From assembly GCA_964304625.1 (NCBI GenBank), contig OZ199840.1:992001-1056000 (forward strand): 64,000 nucleotides of DNA, given 5' to 3'. The position numbers and the translations under genes were made by a program. Within the stretch, counting starts at the first letter, position 1. Each line of letters begins with the position of its first letter. Under the pieces are notes generated by a model that saw nothing but the letters and a program-made list of their open reading frames with translations, did no database searches and was not told where the DNA came from. This document shows positions 13,337 through 26,469 of the stretch, piece by piece. The stretch is from Kudoa neothunni. Lineage: Eukaryota > Cnidaria.

Positions 13337-13605
13337 AAGTTATTTCAAAGTTCTTTAAAATTTAGAAATAGTCTCAGGAAATAAAACGTCCCACAACCAA
13401 ATAGGATTCACGCACATATTCAGTCATGGTGGGTGACACAAGAATGCACGAACAGAAAAGTTTCTACTTATTGGTAAATGTTTTTACTTTTCTTTTCAAT
13501 TTGCGGTTGTAACAGTTGCATCGCTAAAGTCAAGGAAATCTTTCCTTGGCACTTGTATATTATTTTGGATACCATATATAATGTATGAATTAATAGAAGT
13601 TACAC

Positions 13606-15090
13606 TTAATAAAATGTAAAAATAACAGCTGGCCATCTTTTAGTTTTCCTATAACTGGAATAACTGGCACATATTAGATCCGTCGTGGCAATTCCTCCAT
13701 TAGTGGAGTCGTAAAAATTAATCATCTCAGGAAGCTTTTTCGGATGCTTTGTATTGATAATAGGCTTGTGATGAAATGAAATTAGAATAAGCACGGATTT
13801 AATCTTTTTATGTCCATAGGATAATAATGTAAGATTTATTGTAAATGAAAATTTTGATGTAAATTGCTCTCGTGTTTCTGAAGGTAAATGAGTGGAGGGG
13901 ATTTCTTTTTTATTCTTTCTTATAGTTCCAACCGAAGTCAAGACGTTGTTTAGTAATTTTTCAAATAGTGGGAGAGAAATTAACCAATTTTCAAATCTAA
14001 TATTTCTCCCAGATTGTAACACTGGTTTTATAAGACGCATTACGAAACACTGTGGAGAATTATCAACTTTATATACAATACCACATTGAGCTCCAAAATA
14101 TACTTCGAGATTTAGTGTATAATATGTTTTAGAGTCACATAAATTATATATCTTGATGTCATATGTGGAAGGCTTTGATGGAATGTATTGATTGAAAATA
14201 CATCGTCCTCTAAACGGCCACAGCATTCCATCAATAGTAAGATACTCTGTGGGGCTGTAATATGTCATAAATTTGGAGTTGATATAATTGAAAATATCTC
14301 TTATTTTTGGAAATCTATCTTGATTTGAGTTCATTGATTCAGTAGAATCGTCGTTATAGCGTAGGCATCTTTTTAAAATTTAAATCCGTTACTGCTGAAT
14401 GTCTTTCTGCAAATAACAAAACCAAAATCATCATCGGCCTAAAGTTCCTGCTTATTTGTTTGATTCTCTTTTTTTATACCTAAAAATGATATAGGTCAAT
14501 AAATGCCTTCAATTCACACAAATCGAATTCAATGCAATCCAGTAATCTTGTGAAATTTGACTGTATCTTCATCAGATGATTATTTGTAAATATCAGTATT
14601 CGATGTAGTATTTCATCAGTAATGGATAGACTTCAAATTTGAGACTTTCTGTATACATCATCAGGCATTTTTATTTGATATTTCTCCATAATCATATCAT
14701 GCTTTCTTTTCTTTGAAAATAGCCCCGCAGGCTTCTGGCACCAATCAAACTTAGTAGTATGTGGCTTTTAATTCAAAATAGACGAAGAGTTATCTTTATA
14801 TTCATCTGTGTCGCCTTCTGTCACTTCATAACTATTGTTCTCGAATTCATCATCAAAAACATGGTACAGTCGAGGTCTTATCTATATGAATCTGATACTT
14901 CCGAATCAGTTTCATCGCTATGGAAGTTGCAAAATCTATTTTGGCTCATCGAATTATAATAAGTTATAGAATTGACAAAAATATGCGAATATGTGTGATA
15001 TATAGGCACCAGTTATTGTAGAATAAGAGCTATCGCGCAAAAATTATAACGCGTAATCCATTGGACCCCATGCGTGCTACAAAGGGTTAA
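13606..15090 (-). mobile_element. piggyBac-type transposase remnant, copy 1
   Basis: The 242-residue ORF at 13606-14334 is the central and C-terminal part of a piggyBac (DDE_Tnp_1_7) transposase: YLTIDGMLWPFRGRC, QYIPSKPSTYDIKIYNLCD, VGTIRKNKKEIP, INFYDSTNGG and YRKTKRWPAVIF are family hallmarks. The first catalytic Asp (TIDG) is present. The usual second Asp of DNFFTS is replaced by Glu (ENWLIS), and the usual GGVDTLD reads GGIATTD. N-terminal homology continues upstream to about 14960 but is interrupted by stops and frame changes. The upstream end is a typical terminus: CAAAGGGTTAA at 15080-15090, including TTAA. The opposite terminus was not found, so the element is truncated and inactive. 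Confidence 0.85.
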
Positions 15091-15694
15091 TCAAAATTAT
15101 TAAGTAACTTAAATAGGACTTTCAGTTCTTTTCAAAATTTAGCGATATAAATTGATCCTCCTAGTTATAAAATTTATTATTAGTCTACAAACGATAAGAA
15201 AAAAAATCAACCAAAGGTGCGTCAGAAATAAAAATATTAATTGTTCCTCTTTTTTTACATATTTATAAAGGATGTTAATGAGGTTTTAAAAAGTTGTGAG
15301 CGGTAACGTACGTATTCACTATTTTAACATAATTTACCGAGTTGTATATAAATGCAACCTTTTTTTAACAAAAATACTTACTGCGTCAAAAATATGCAAA
15401 TTTAATTAACAAAATACGATTAAATCTAAAATGTAAATGTGTTTTTGGTTTGAAAAATTAGAGGAATGCTTAAATATCAACTGGTTTTCTAGAAAGGAGT
15501 ACACCCTTTTAGAAATTGTCATACTATTTGATTGTTCTAAAAAACTTTCTTCGTATTTGATCTATTCTTACATTAACAAAAACTTTGTGAAAATATCAGT
15601 TAGGTCGAGTAGAACAATAATTTCTTATTAACTTATATGGCATGTATTGAGAGGGGGTTGTATTTTGTGCAAAAATAATCGTGAATATAAATTT

Positions 15695-16215
15695 TTAACC
15701 CTTTCGACCCGAAATAAAATAAAAATTGAGAAAAAATATTTTCCGTTATATATCATTTCTAGGTATAAACTTTAAATGGAATACACTCTCTTTTATTTAC
15801 AAAGTATTATATATAGCTAAATAACTACATGATGCCATATGGCATCATTCGTTGTTTCATTTCCCGAACCCGCTATACATCATTATTTTTAATTTTCGAT
15901 CCAATTTTTAAAAATTATTTGCTTAACAATAAATGATTATATTTTTTAAATATAAAATTCAGAATCGTTTATTCCCGTAAATATCGGTACAATAATCCAT
16001 TATCTGTTAACGCCGTTCACGCCGTTCACGCATATTGTCTATTTATTACAAAATAAATAAACAACAGATAATTCTAAATTTTTAAATTCATTTAATGTAG
16101 CATGTGTTATAATTTTATACAACGATAGATTTAAACTATACGTACAAAAATGGAAGAGATATTCCGATATCAATCCGATGATGCTATATGGCATCATTCG
16201 GGTCGAAAGGGTTAA
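15695..16215. mobile_element. piggyBac-type MITE, copy 1
   Basis: A roughly 520 bp unit begins TTAACCCTTTCGACCCG and ends CGGGTCGAAAGGGTTAA, a perfect inverted terminus including the TTAA target site of piggyBac. A short inner repeat TATGGCATCATTCG occurs near both ends. There is no coding content. Confidence 0.8.
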
Positions 16216-16532
16216 ATTCAAAGTCAATTATATTTATTTTATCGTTCCTTTAACGACAGTGTTATTCGATATAAGCAACATTAATCCAATCACCTTCATT
16301 TTCTTCTTTATTGGATTTTATTTTCATTTAGAAATCATAAGTTCTTACAACTCATATGGCGTATTAATTACTTTAACTAACACGTCGATGAATTAACTAA
16401 TCTAAAAGTTTGTTGGCAATATTGAATTTAATTATAACGTGCTAACATTATTTATGTTTATTTAAAAAATATTTTAAATTTTTTATCTTTAATTAAACGT
16501 GCAAAGTAAATAATTTATTCACGTGTATTAAG

Positions 16533-16732
16533 NNNNNNNNNNNNNNNNNNNNNNNNNNNNNNNNNNNNNNNNNNNNNNNNNNNNNNNNNNNNNNNNNNNN
16601 NNNNNNNNNNNNNNNNNNNNNNNNNNNNNNNNNNNNNNNNNNNNNNNNNNNNNNNNNNNNNNNNNNNNNNNNNNNNNNNNNNNNNNNNNNNNNNNNNNNN
16701 NNNNNNNNNNNNNNNNNNNNNNNNNNNNNNNN
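16533..16732. other. Assembly gap of exactly 200 N
   Basis: A run of 200 unknown bases. The fixed round length and the overlap of the flanking contig ends indicate a placeholder rather than a measured gap. Confidence 0.98.
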
Positions 16733-17000
16733 AGTTATTTCAAAGTTCTTTAAAATTTAGAAATAGTCTCAGGAAATAAAACGTCCCACAACCAAATAGG
16801 ATTCACGCACATATTCAGTCATGGTGGGTGACACAAGAATGCACGAACAGAAAAGTTTCTACTTATTGGTAAATGTTTTTACTTTTCTTTTCAATTTGCG
16901 GTTGTAACAGTTGCATCGCTAAAGTCAAGGAAATCTTTCCTTGGCACTTGTATATTATTTTGGATACCATATATAATGTATGAATTAATAGAAGTTACAC

Positions 17001-18486
17001 TTAATAAAATGTAAAAATAACAGCTGGCCATCTTTTAGTTTTCCTATAACTGGAATAACTGGCACATATTAGATCCGTCGTGGCAATTCCTCCATTAGTG
17101 GAGTCGTAAAAATTAATCATCTCAGGAAGCTTTTTCGGATGCTTTGTATTGATAATAGGCTTGTGATGAAATGAAATTAGAATAAGCACGGATTTAATCT
17201 TTTTATGTCCATAGGATAATAATGTAAGATTTATTGTAAATGAAAATTTTGATGTAAATTGCTCTCGTGTTTCTGAAGGTAAATGAGTGGAGGGGATTTC
17301 TTTTTTATTCTTTCTTATAGTTCCAACCGAAGTCAAGACGTTGTTTAGTAATTTTTCAAATAGTGGGAGAGAAATTAACCAATTTTCAAATCTAATATTT
17401 CTCCCAGATTGTAACACTGGTTTTATAAGACGCATTACGAAACACTGTGGAGAATTATCAACTTTATATACAATACCACATTGAGCTCCAAAATATACTT
17501 CGAGATTTAGTGTATAATATGTTTTAGAGTCACATAAATTATATATCTTGATGTCATATGTGGAAGGCTTTGATGGAATGTATTGATTGAAAATACATCG
17601 TCCTCTAAACGGCCACAGCATTCCATCAATAGTAAGATACTCTGTGGGGCTGTAATATGTCATAAATTTGGAGTTGATATAATTGAAAATATCTCTTATT
17701 TTTGGAAATCTATCTTGATTTGAGTTCATTGATTCAGTAGAATCGTCGTTATAGCGTAGGCATCTTTTTAAAAATTTAAATCCGTTACTGCTGAATGTCT
17801 TTCTGCAAATAACAAAACCAAAATCATCATCGGCCTAAAGTTCCTGCTTATTTGTTTGATTCTCTTTTTTTATACCTAAAAATGATATAGGTCAATAAAT
17901 GCCTTCAATTCACACAAATCGAATTCAATGCAATCCAGTAATCTTGTGAAATTTGACTGTATCTTCATCAGATGATTATTTGTAAATATCAGTATTCGAT
18001 GTAGTATTTCATCAGTAATGGATAGACTTCAAATTTGAGACTTTCTGTATACATCATCAGGCATTTTTATTTGATATTTCTCCATAATCATATCATGCTT
18101 TCTTTTCTTTGAAAATAGCCCCGCAGGCTTCTGGCACCAATCAAACTTAGTAGTATGTGGCTTTTAATTCAAAATAGACGAAGAGTTATCTTTATATTCA
18201 TCTGTGTCGCCTTCTGTCACTTCATAACTATTGTTCTCGAATTCATCATCAAAAACATGGTACAGTCGAGGTCTTATCTATATGAATCTGATACTTCCGA
18301 ATCAGTTTCATCGCTATGGAAGTTGCAAAATCTATTTTGGCTCATCGAATTATAATAAGTTATAGAATTGACAAAAATATGCGAATATGTGTGATATATA
18401 GGCACCAGTTATTGTAGAATAAGAGCTATCGCGCAAAAATTATAACGCGTAATCCATTGGACCCCATGCGTGCTACAAAGGGTTAA
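17001..18486 (-). mobile_element. piggyBac-type transposase remnant, copy 2
   Basis: Identical at protein level over the 242-residue ORF (17001-17729) to the remnant at 13606-15090, with the same TTAA-bearing end at 18476-18486. Counts as a separate insertion only if the duplication around the gap is real. Confidence 0.85.
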
Positions 18487-19091
18487 TCAAAATTATTAAG
18501 TAACTTAAATAGGACTTTCAGTTCTTTTCAAAATTTAGCGATATAAATTGATCCTCCTAGTTATAAAATTTATTATTAGTCTACAAACGATAAGAAAAAA
18601 AAATCAACCAAAGGTGCGTCAGAAATAAAAATATTAATTGTTCCTCTTTTTTTACATATTTATAAAGGATGTTAATGAGGTTTTAAAAAGTTGTGAGCGG
18701 TAACGTACGTATTCACTATTTTAACATAATTTACCGAGTTGTATATAAATGCAACCTTTTTTTAACAAAAATACTTACTGCGTCAAAAATATGCAAATTT
18801 AATTAACAAAATACGATTAAATCTAAAATGTAAATGTGTTTTTGGTTTGAAAAATTAGAGGAATGCTTAAATATCAACTGGTTTTCTAGAAAGGAGTACA
18901 CCCTTTTAGAAATTGTCATACTATTTGATTGTTCTAAAAAACTTTCTTCGTATTTGATCTATTCTTACATTAACAAAAACTTTGTGAAAATATCAGTTAG
19001 GTCGAGTAGAACAATAATTTCTTATTAACTTATATGGCATGTATTGAGAGGGGGTTGTATTTTGTGCAAAAATAATCGTGAATATAAATTT

Positions 19092-19613
19092 TTAACCCTT
19101 TCGACCCGAAATAAAATAAAAATTGAGAAAAAATATTTTCCGTTATATATCATTTCTAGGTATAAACTTTAAATGGAATACACTCTCTTTTATTTACAAA
19201 GTATTATATATAGCTAAATAACTACATGATGCCATATGGCATCATTCGTTGTTTCATTTCCCGAACCCGCTATACATCATTATTTTTTAATTTTCGATCC
19301 AATTTTTAAAAATTATTTGCTTAACAATAAATGATTATATTTTTTAAATATAAAATTCAGAATCGTTATTCCCGTAAATATCGGTACAATAATCCATTAT
19401 CTGTTAACGCCGTTCACGCCGTTCACGCATATTGTCTATTTATTACAAAATAAATAAACAACAGATAATTCTAAATTTTTAAATTCATTTAATGTAGCAT
19501 GTGTTATAATTTTATACAACGATAGATTTAAACTATACGTACAAAAATGGAAGAGATATTCCGATATCAAATCCGATGATGCTATATGGCATCATTCGGG
19601 TCGAAAGGGTTAA
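19092..19613. mobile_element. piggyBac-type MITE, copy 2
   Basis: Second occurrence of the MITE at 15695-16215, with the same TTAACCCTTTCGACCCG ends; part of the duplicated block. Confidence 0.8.
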
Positions 19614-19930
19614 ATTCAAAGTCAATTATATTTATTTTATCGTTCCTTTAACGACAGTGTTATTCGATATAAGCAACATTAATCCAATCACCTTCATTTT
19701 CTTCTTTATTGGATTTTATTTTCATTTAGAAATCATAAGTTCTTACAACTCATATGGCGTATTAATTACTTTAACTAACACGTCGATGAATTAACTAATC
19801 TAAAAGTTTGTTGGCAATATTGAATTTAATTATAACGTGCTAACATTATTTATGTTTATTTAAAAAATATTTTAAATTTTTTATCTTTAATTAAACGTGC
19901 AAAGTAAATAATTTATTCACGTGTATTAAG

Positions 19931-20620
19931 CTCCCCTTTAAACAACAACACTTCGTTTAGCCTGAGTCCTTGCCTAAGCAACGAGCGAATGTTGCAGATC
20001 GTCTTAAGTACGTTCAAAAGTAGGAAAGAGTAAACTTTCAAAGTTTCAGTGGTATTTACATACCGAAAACAGAATTAGCTACGTATATCACTGAACCCAT
20101 TAGCAAATCATGTGCACTGGTAATCTCGTTATCATCAACCCTAATCTGGTTACTAAAGTTCACACTACAAATGCGCCACTTTATAAGAAAGCAGACAACC
20201 CCGTATATTTTTTAGTTACTTTTGCAATTTTAGAGTACAAAAACAATCTCAACTACTAAATAAAGTCTCTCTATAAGAAGAAGATAGATTAGTTCCCAGT
20301 AGTTATGTGAAATATTTCGGTCTAAAAATAAACAACAAAATACAAAACATTTTATTAATTCACAAAACTATAAAATACTTTTAGTAATTAAAGTTATTTA
20401 GGAACTTATTTGATCAATAATAAAATAAATACAATAGATTAATTTAATATGACGTTTTTTCCATAAAAAAATTTAATTGACAATAATTTTTTAAAATCCG
20501 TAGCAGACTTAATTATTAAATGAATTTGAATTCACCCAAAGATTTTTAGATCCTGAAACGCAAGAATTGGAGAAAGCGTAATATTTTGCGATATAAATAT
20601 TATTTGATATGAAAAAAAAT
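19931..20620. other. Intergenic stretch, nothing recognised
   Basis: Unique AT-rich sequence between the duplicated block and the second long-TIR element. No ORF or repeat that I can support. Confidence 0.4.
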
Positions 20621-22465
20621 GGCAGTGGCTATTGGCACGGTAATCGATATCTCCGTAGCCGCTTCTCAGTTTATAACCACATTTCGCAAACTTATTTACT
20701 GATGTTTTTCCTACAAAATTTTCAATAAAAACATAAAACATATGTTTATCATCATGATAACCCCATTAAATAGAATGGAATTTTTAAAATAACAAATTAT
20801 AAGCTGTTATTAACGTATATAATCTTTTAAAATTAATTATAATCAGTATTTTCATAATATATAAAAAATGGACGTCCGCCATTATTCATTGGTTTGGACG
20901 TGCAAAAACTACACCACGTGTCAAGACTCGCTAATAATTAATTTAGATGTTTGCATCAAAAATATATAAACCCATTTATAATTTTTATGTTACGTAGTAG
21001 TATTAAAAATTTAACCTCTATTTTTCTATATTTGTAATATATGATGTTATGTAAGTTTTATGATAATTATTGGATAATGAATTGCCAGCATAAGAAAGTA
21101 GAAAAAAAATTTGGGATATTTCTTGGAATAAAGATCATAATACCAAGATATTTGTAACCGTTCTACATTAGATTTAATATTAAATGATTTCAGTTTTATT
21201 TTAAGGCAGTGATACTTATACGACGTATGAATTCACATAATCGCACAATTTTAAATTCATAGATATGGAGCAAACAAGTCAATGCAATAACGAACCAACT
21301 TATTTGAGATAGGAAAGAAGTTTCCCTCAATTGATTCACTACGCGATACAATTTATGCTTATGAAAAGAATAAATGTTGTAATCTTAAAATATACAACTC
21401 AACATCTATAGTAAATGCACAGAAACGAATGAATAGATACCTTAACCCTTTAATAGTTTATTATGAAATAAAATACGTTTGTTTTTTTGCTAAGAAACAT
21501 GAAAATCGCGGAACTGGAAAAAGTACTTTTGCTAATAATTACTATTTTTATTTGTCATAAGTTAAAATTATCAAAAATTCCGACAAAGAATATGGTGATA
21601 TTTTAGTTTGTGACTGTTTCTATTTATTACAGAAGTAAGTTATGTCGAAGATTCCTGCAACAAAAAAGATGACAATTTTTCAGGTAATATTCGTTTAAGA
21701 ATTTTCTGGTGGTAGAACAACCGTTCAAATTATCGTTGTTTATTATTAACAGAAATTACAGACCGAGCGGTAATAATTGATAAGTCATTCGATAAAAAAA
21801 CAAGAAATGAAATATTGGAAGATGATTGTAATGCTAATTTACATAATATCTCTGATATAGCACACGTATCAACATACAACGATATTAATCGCAACTTATT
21901 ACATGTTCAAAATGAGATAATATCTAATAGGTCTTATTCTTCCCAATAATTAACTAAAATCAGTAGGAAGACCTAGGGGCAAAAGATTAACAGCCATAGG
22001 CCTACGAAAAAAAAGAAAACAATAATCGAATGTTTCCAAGTAAGCCATAACGAAAATTTATCGTTTGATTCCATTAAGTATACTTTTTTGGAAGTCAAAT
22101 ATTTCTATTTTTCTCATTGTGACAAAAATTCTGATGTAAGAAACAGCGCAAACAAATGTATAAAACAAGGTGGTCATTACCCGCGCGCCCAAACCAATGA
22201 ATAATGGCGGACGTCCATTTTTTATATATTATGAAAATACTGATTATAATTAATTTTAAAAGATTATATACGTTAATAACAGCTTATAATTTGTTATTTT
22301 AAAAATTCCATTCCATTTAATGGGGTCATCATGATGATAAACATATGTTTTATGTTTTTATTGAAAATTTTGTAGGAAAAACATCAGTAAATAAGTTTGC
22401 GAAATGTGGTTATAAACTGAGAAGCGGCTACGGAGATATCGATTACCGTGCCAGTAGCCACTGCC
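20621..22465 (+). mobile_element. Long-TIR DNA element, copy 2
   Basis: Same family as 6411-8285 but in the opposite orientation. Terminal repeats run from about 20621 to 20893 and 22190 to 22465. ORFs at 20532-20741 (-) and 22345-22536 (+) are the same TIR sequence read on opposite strands and are not genes. The interior reads, on the plus strand near 21960-22020, a basic tail with GRPRGKRLTAIGLRKKRK. Near identity with copy 1 implies recent activity or gene conversion. Confidence 0.7.
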
Positions 22466-22474
22466 TATTTTTAA

Positions 22475-24316
22475 CCCAAGTTGTAGTAACGCATGCGCGC
22501 TTTAGATTTTTAATTAAAAACCTATATTTACAATAGATCTATAGATCTATAGATTTTATCTATTAGAATCTGCTGTATTCAATAATTTTTAACGCTTCAT
22601 CATCACTCTACATGACCAACAATAATTATCCGCAGTCAAAATAAACACACTTAGATATTACGTTCCATGTCAATAACCACCTTGATTAATGAAATGAAAT
22701 CTTTATATTACCTAGAACAAATTCAATTATTTATGTGTAATTCTGATAACAATTAATTTATTGAACTGATATAATAAATTTAAGAATAAAATTAGATTAC
22801 GTAATTATAGCGTACTCTAAAAGATAAAATAAAAATCCTGCGAATAAATATGTCGTTTAAAAACCTTGTACATATTAATTATCATAATTTTTTTGCATTA
22901 TATATTTCGTCATATTCCCCATATAAATGAATATCTTACATTCAAAGAATGTTTACCCCCAAAGTAGTCCGTAATTTAAATAGATATATTGAGGTTAGAT
23001 TATTTTATGAACACAAGTTTGATTTCAAATTGAAATTTGGATATTCCAAATTCTTTTTTAAATTTAATAAGAACGACATAAAGTTTTTTCGAATATTTAG
23101 GGCGAAATTCTGGTCTTTTTGTCAATTATACTTGAACAGTGTGTGTATCTTCACTGTACTAGGATTAAAATTATTTCTTCAGCAATAGACGTTGGGTCGT
23201 CCCTCATGTATTTGTTAAATAATACAAATTTAATTTTAATATGAGAATAATTAATATTTCCTAAACTTTGACGACTTAATATATTTGATTTGATGAATTC
23301 CATTTCATGTTCTCTAAGAAAATATTGTCACTTATTTCGATCACTTGTTCATCATTCTGGAAATGTTGATACACATATTATACAAGCGTTAAATATTGGT
23401 ACATGGATAAGGTCCATAAACCTCTTGAAGTGGCATCTTCTTGTTATACAAACACAACTGTATCGTTTTGCCATTCGATCACCACTATCAAACCGTCAAA
23501 CCGCCGAACCGCCAAACCCTTTTTGGTTTGATTTTAATCGCAAATAATTTCAGTCGTTTTTGTATGAGCGCTCAAAGGCATTATCATGGAAATCTGTTGA
23601 CGATAGAAAAGTATACATTTTGCGAAACTACCAATCGCGTGTCTCGAAAGATTAATCGAAAAGTAATCTCAATCTCATCACCCATCGCCCATGGGAACCT
23701 GTCAGCTTAAGTTAAAAATATAATTTCTTAAGGTTCTTACCGATTTTATTTTGATTCTTTTGAGTCCTATTAATGCGAAAATTAATTTCACATCGTTGAG
23801 TAATCATTTCGTATCTTTTTTAATGATAGTTCAAGCTGACGTTAGTCTTCTTTTTAAAAGAGTTATATTAAGTCAATTTCTTTCAAAATGAATACTCTGA
23901 ATTTTTTAAATAAAACAATGAATTATATTGAGAGATACCGCTGAATATAAGGCCGAAATTTAATTTTTGAAAATAAATAAATAAATTGGGATGTTTAATG
24001 CACTTCTTTCATCCCATCCCGTCCCACCCTCTCCTAGGAGGATTAAAAATGAAGGTTGCGCAAGCGCATAATGCATTTAAGATTAACTTTTTATGAACCA
24101 ACGGAGACAACCTTAAAAGTAAACGTATACTTGTTGTAATGTTCAATTAAATCTCAGTTAAGGTAAAAATCGCTTAAATACTACCCATAACAACGTCATT
24201 CAAATAAAACACAGAATTGTTAACAGTATAGACAGCAATGTATGTATATTCAGAAAATAAAATAATAAAACATTTGAAAAGTGTATTAGAGTTTCTGGGG
24301 TAAATGTAAAGTGGGT
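22475..24316. other. Intergenic stretch with minor simple repeat
   Basis: The first bases include the GC island CGCATGCGCGC (22490-22500), similar to the one before TELO2. Around 23490-23520 there is a short run of a roughly 8-base repeat (AAACCGTC/AAACCGCC). ORFs at 22949-23188 and 23290-23710 are low-complexity or overlapping frames and I cannot support them as genes. TTGCGCAAGCGCATAA at 24057 is another GC island. Confidence 0.4.
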
Positions 24317-24943
24317 TTATTTTCTGACAGATTTTTTAAGAGTTTCCGGGGCATTATCCTTTGAAGCGGCATTCACATTCCAATAACGACTCAGAATATG
24401 AACCCAGAACAGATGCAATATTCGGCATGGCACCTAAAAAACGTTGTTAGTTAAAGTATGCGATAGAATAGAAAATCCAATGTTACCAGTGCGTAGAGAA
24501 ACAACATTCGATCTGAGAACACACTAGAACAACACACCACTACTGTTGTGTATATGATAACATCTTTGACGTGTTCAGCCAAACTGTCGGCAACGTTGAT
24601 GTCATTTAAACAACTACTTTCAGCCATATATCTTAGAAATAATAATGCGGCGAGATCAATCATAAAAATAAGTCCATATACAAGCTATTAAATTAAATTA
24701 ATGATAAATGAAATATTGAAGTTGTTTACTGCAATACGCGCAGTCAATGAATCAAAGTAATATCCAAATCGGACGACCAACGTAAAAATCTAATCACCAA
24801 ATTAGAATGTCCCTCATGAGTAGACATCAAATGTCACACTGAATCTAACTTACCAGTGTAAGTATAAAGAAATTTATATAAAATTTTAGGGTGGACTGAT
24901 TTTGTTTGGAGATTTCTTTGAGACTTTTGGTTGGCTTTTTCAT
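24317..24943 (-). CDS. TMEM208: TMEM208 / SND2-type ER membrane protein
   Basis: Four exons join in phase 0: 24943-24854, 24789-24730, 24684-24487, 24433-24317, giving 154 residues (human TMEM208 is 173). The N-terminus is basic and then reads STLKFYINFFILTL, matching the ETLKFYLRIIL of the family. The central LVYGLIFMIDLAALLFLRYM and the hallmark DSLAEHVKDVI (human GMAEHLKDVI) are followed by a third hydrophobic segment and CRILHLFWVHILSRYW, matching the ALYLLWVNVLGPWF end. TMEM208/Snd2 acts in the SRP-independent route that delivers proteins with downstream or C-terminal membrane segments to the ER. All introns are 45-65 nt with GT-AG ends. Motif order and phase make this assignment firm. 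Confidence 0.9.
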
Positions 24944-25626
24944 TTGTAATTATTGGATGTCTGCGTGCGACTGACCCATATGTCACACTCGAGGTGTCAA
25001 CAAAACATTAGTTTATGTCATATTTTGCTTCAATTTATTTTATTATTTAATGATTTGATAATGCATTAACTCATCAAGTCATCTATAATCATGATTTTAC
25101 ATGACAAGTGTGAATGAATAGTTCATTTAACATTATACATTTGGATTTTCCATCTTTAATTGTTTACCCTCGAACATCTGAGGAAAAAAGTTACACAAAT
25201 ATCTGGAGGTGGCCACTGTGACTCATTTAGAAAAATGTATTAACATAATAAAAATCTTCGCGCTCAAGGTTAAGAACATAATTATTTACGTTATTTTGTA
25301 CATTTTAAAATATAATAAATTTAATTAAAATAAATCAATGATATATTTCTGTGAGGTTTGTATTGCGCAAGTGTGAAGAACAGGAATAATTATGCGTGTA
25401 TATACTTTGATTGGTTTGAAAAATTAGAAAAAAACTGTTTTATTATTGTTTTATTTTTCATGTTTTTCTTGTATTATTATGTTAACAACCAAAGTCTTGT
25501 TTTATTCTCAAAATATATAATTTTGTTATGAAGTCCCTCACTTTTATTGATAGAAATATATTAAATATATAAATTCGAACTTTATAAATTGAAATTTGAC
25601 ATTATAAATTGATTTATAAATAAGAA

Positions 25627-25649
25627 ATATATATATATATATATATATA
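25627..25649. repeat. (AT)n microsatellite
   Basis: About eleven AT units. Similar tracts occur at about 29686-29705, 42390-42413, 43601-43623 and 51755-51780. Confidence 0.9.
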
Positions 25650-26469
25650 GTCTTAGGATTCTTAGATTTTGAATTTTTAAGTTAGGATAAGATGGCCTAA
25701 ATTAAACTTTAAACAACTATATTCAATTTAATATTTTTTGTTGATATGTAATTTAATAAAATTATAAATAATGTGCGCGATTCCTATGCCAGATTAAATT
25801 AGTTAATAGAATCAAGATATTATTGAAACAAAATAATCTATTATTAAAAATTCCTCGCTTCAAAGTAAGTTTATAATTTTCATTTTACTGCATAAAATCT
25901 TTTTTATATATTTTACTAGCTAAATGTTATAATTTATGCAGTGGGCATGCTCCAGTATGTGTGCAAATTTTCTTTGATTTTAAGCAAAAAATTAAACGTA
26001 AAACTCATTTATTGAAATAATTTTAAAGGATCCATCATACCATAAAATACTAATAGGGAAAAAGGAAATACAATATTTTGTAAAGGTTACTGGTATAATA
26101 GGCGCTGATTGGCCACCTTCAGTCAGGTATTTGGTATTCGGTATTCGAGGTTTAAGCTAATGTTTTCTAATATACATTTATAGCACTAAAATTGTACAGG
26201 AGAAATTCCCGATAAACCATGAAAATTTATGAGCATTAATAGAGAATACTGTTGAAGTATAAGGACGGATAGACATAATGGATACTTAAATTATTTATCC
26301 AGCTATTTTCGATAATTTTATTTTTATGTAATTCTTTATATTTAAAAATTATTAAGATACAACTTAGCATATGAAAATGATAATTAAGATTGAATATATT
26401 ATCAAATAAATATATTTTTGGTAATTAAGGGTTTTATGAATAAATAAATAAATAAGTATTATCTACTTC

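Larger units (their letters stand above)
13337..16532. repeat. Left copy of a duplicated 3.2 kb block beside an N gap
   Basis: The sequence starting AGTTATTTCAAAG at 13337 and ending CACGTGTATTAAG at 16532 recurs at 16733-19930, in the same order and orientation. The differences I found are single-base changes in homopolymer length (for example near 14375, 15190, 15905, 15968 and 16172 of this copy). The copy is cut exactly by the N run on its right. This looks like two contig ends covering the same locus, or two haplotypes, joined without merging. Confidence 0.85.
16733..19930. repeat. Right copy of the duplicated 3.2 kb block
   Basis: Same content as 13337-16532, starting abruptly after the gap and running on into unique sequence (CTCCCCTTTAAAC) after 19930. 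That the copy begins in the middle of ordinary sequence directly at the gap is what an unmerged contig overlap would give. Confidence 0.85.
6402..22474. mobile_element. Putative composite transposon, two inverted long-TIR elements
   Basis: Two inverted copies of the same long-TIR element (6411-8285 and 20621-22465) bracket about 12.3 kb that holds a complete membrane-protein gene and piggyBac sequence. The nine bases outside the left end of the left copy (6402-6410) and outside the right end of the right copy (22466-22474) are both TATTTTTAA. Neither copy has matching nine-base flanks on its own. A 9 bp target duplication is typical of Mutator-like elements. The simple reading is that the pair once moved as one unit; the alternative is chance or a preferred AT-rich target. 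The 16 kb size includes a probable assembly duplication of about 3.4 kb. Confidence 0.45.

Noticed and set aside
15437-16396. Short ORFs inside the duplicated block (15437-15631, 16178-16396 and their repeats)
   Set aside because: Low-complexity AT-driven reading frames, one lying across a MITE end; no domain or splice context.
6402-22474. Inversion between the two long-TIR copies swapping their target duplications
   Set aside because: That would make the left outer flank the reverse complement of the inner flank of copy 2; the observed match is direct and between the two outer flanks.
20532-22536. ORFs of 69 and 63 residues at 20532-20741 and 22345-22536 as a gene pair
   Set aside because: They are the same terminal inverted repeat of one transposon read from each end.
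22949-23710. ORFs at 22949-23188, 23290-23547 and 23441-23710 as genes
   Set aside because: Phe/Lys/Asn-rich or overlapping frames without recognisable motif, splice signals or start context.
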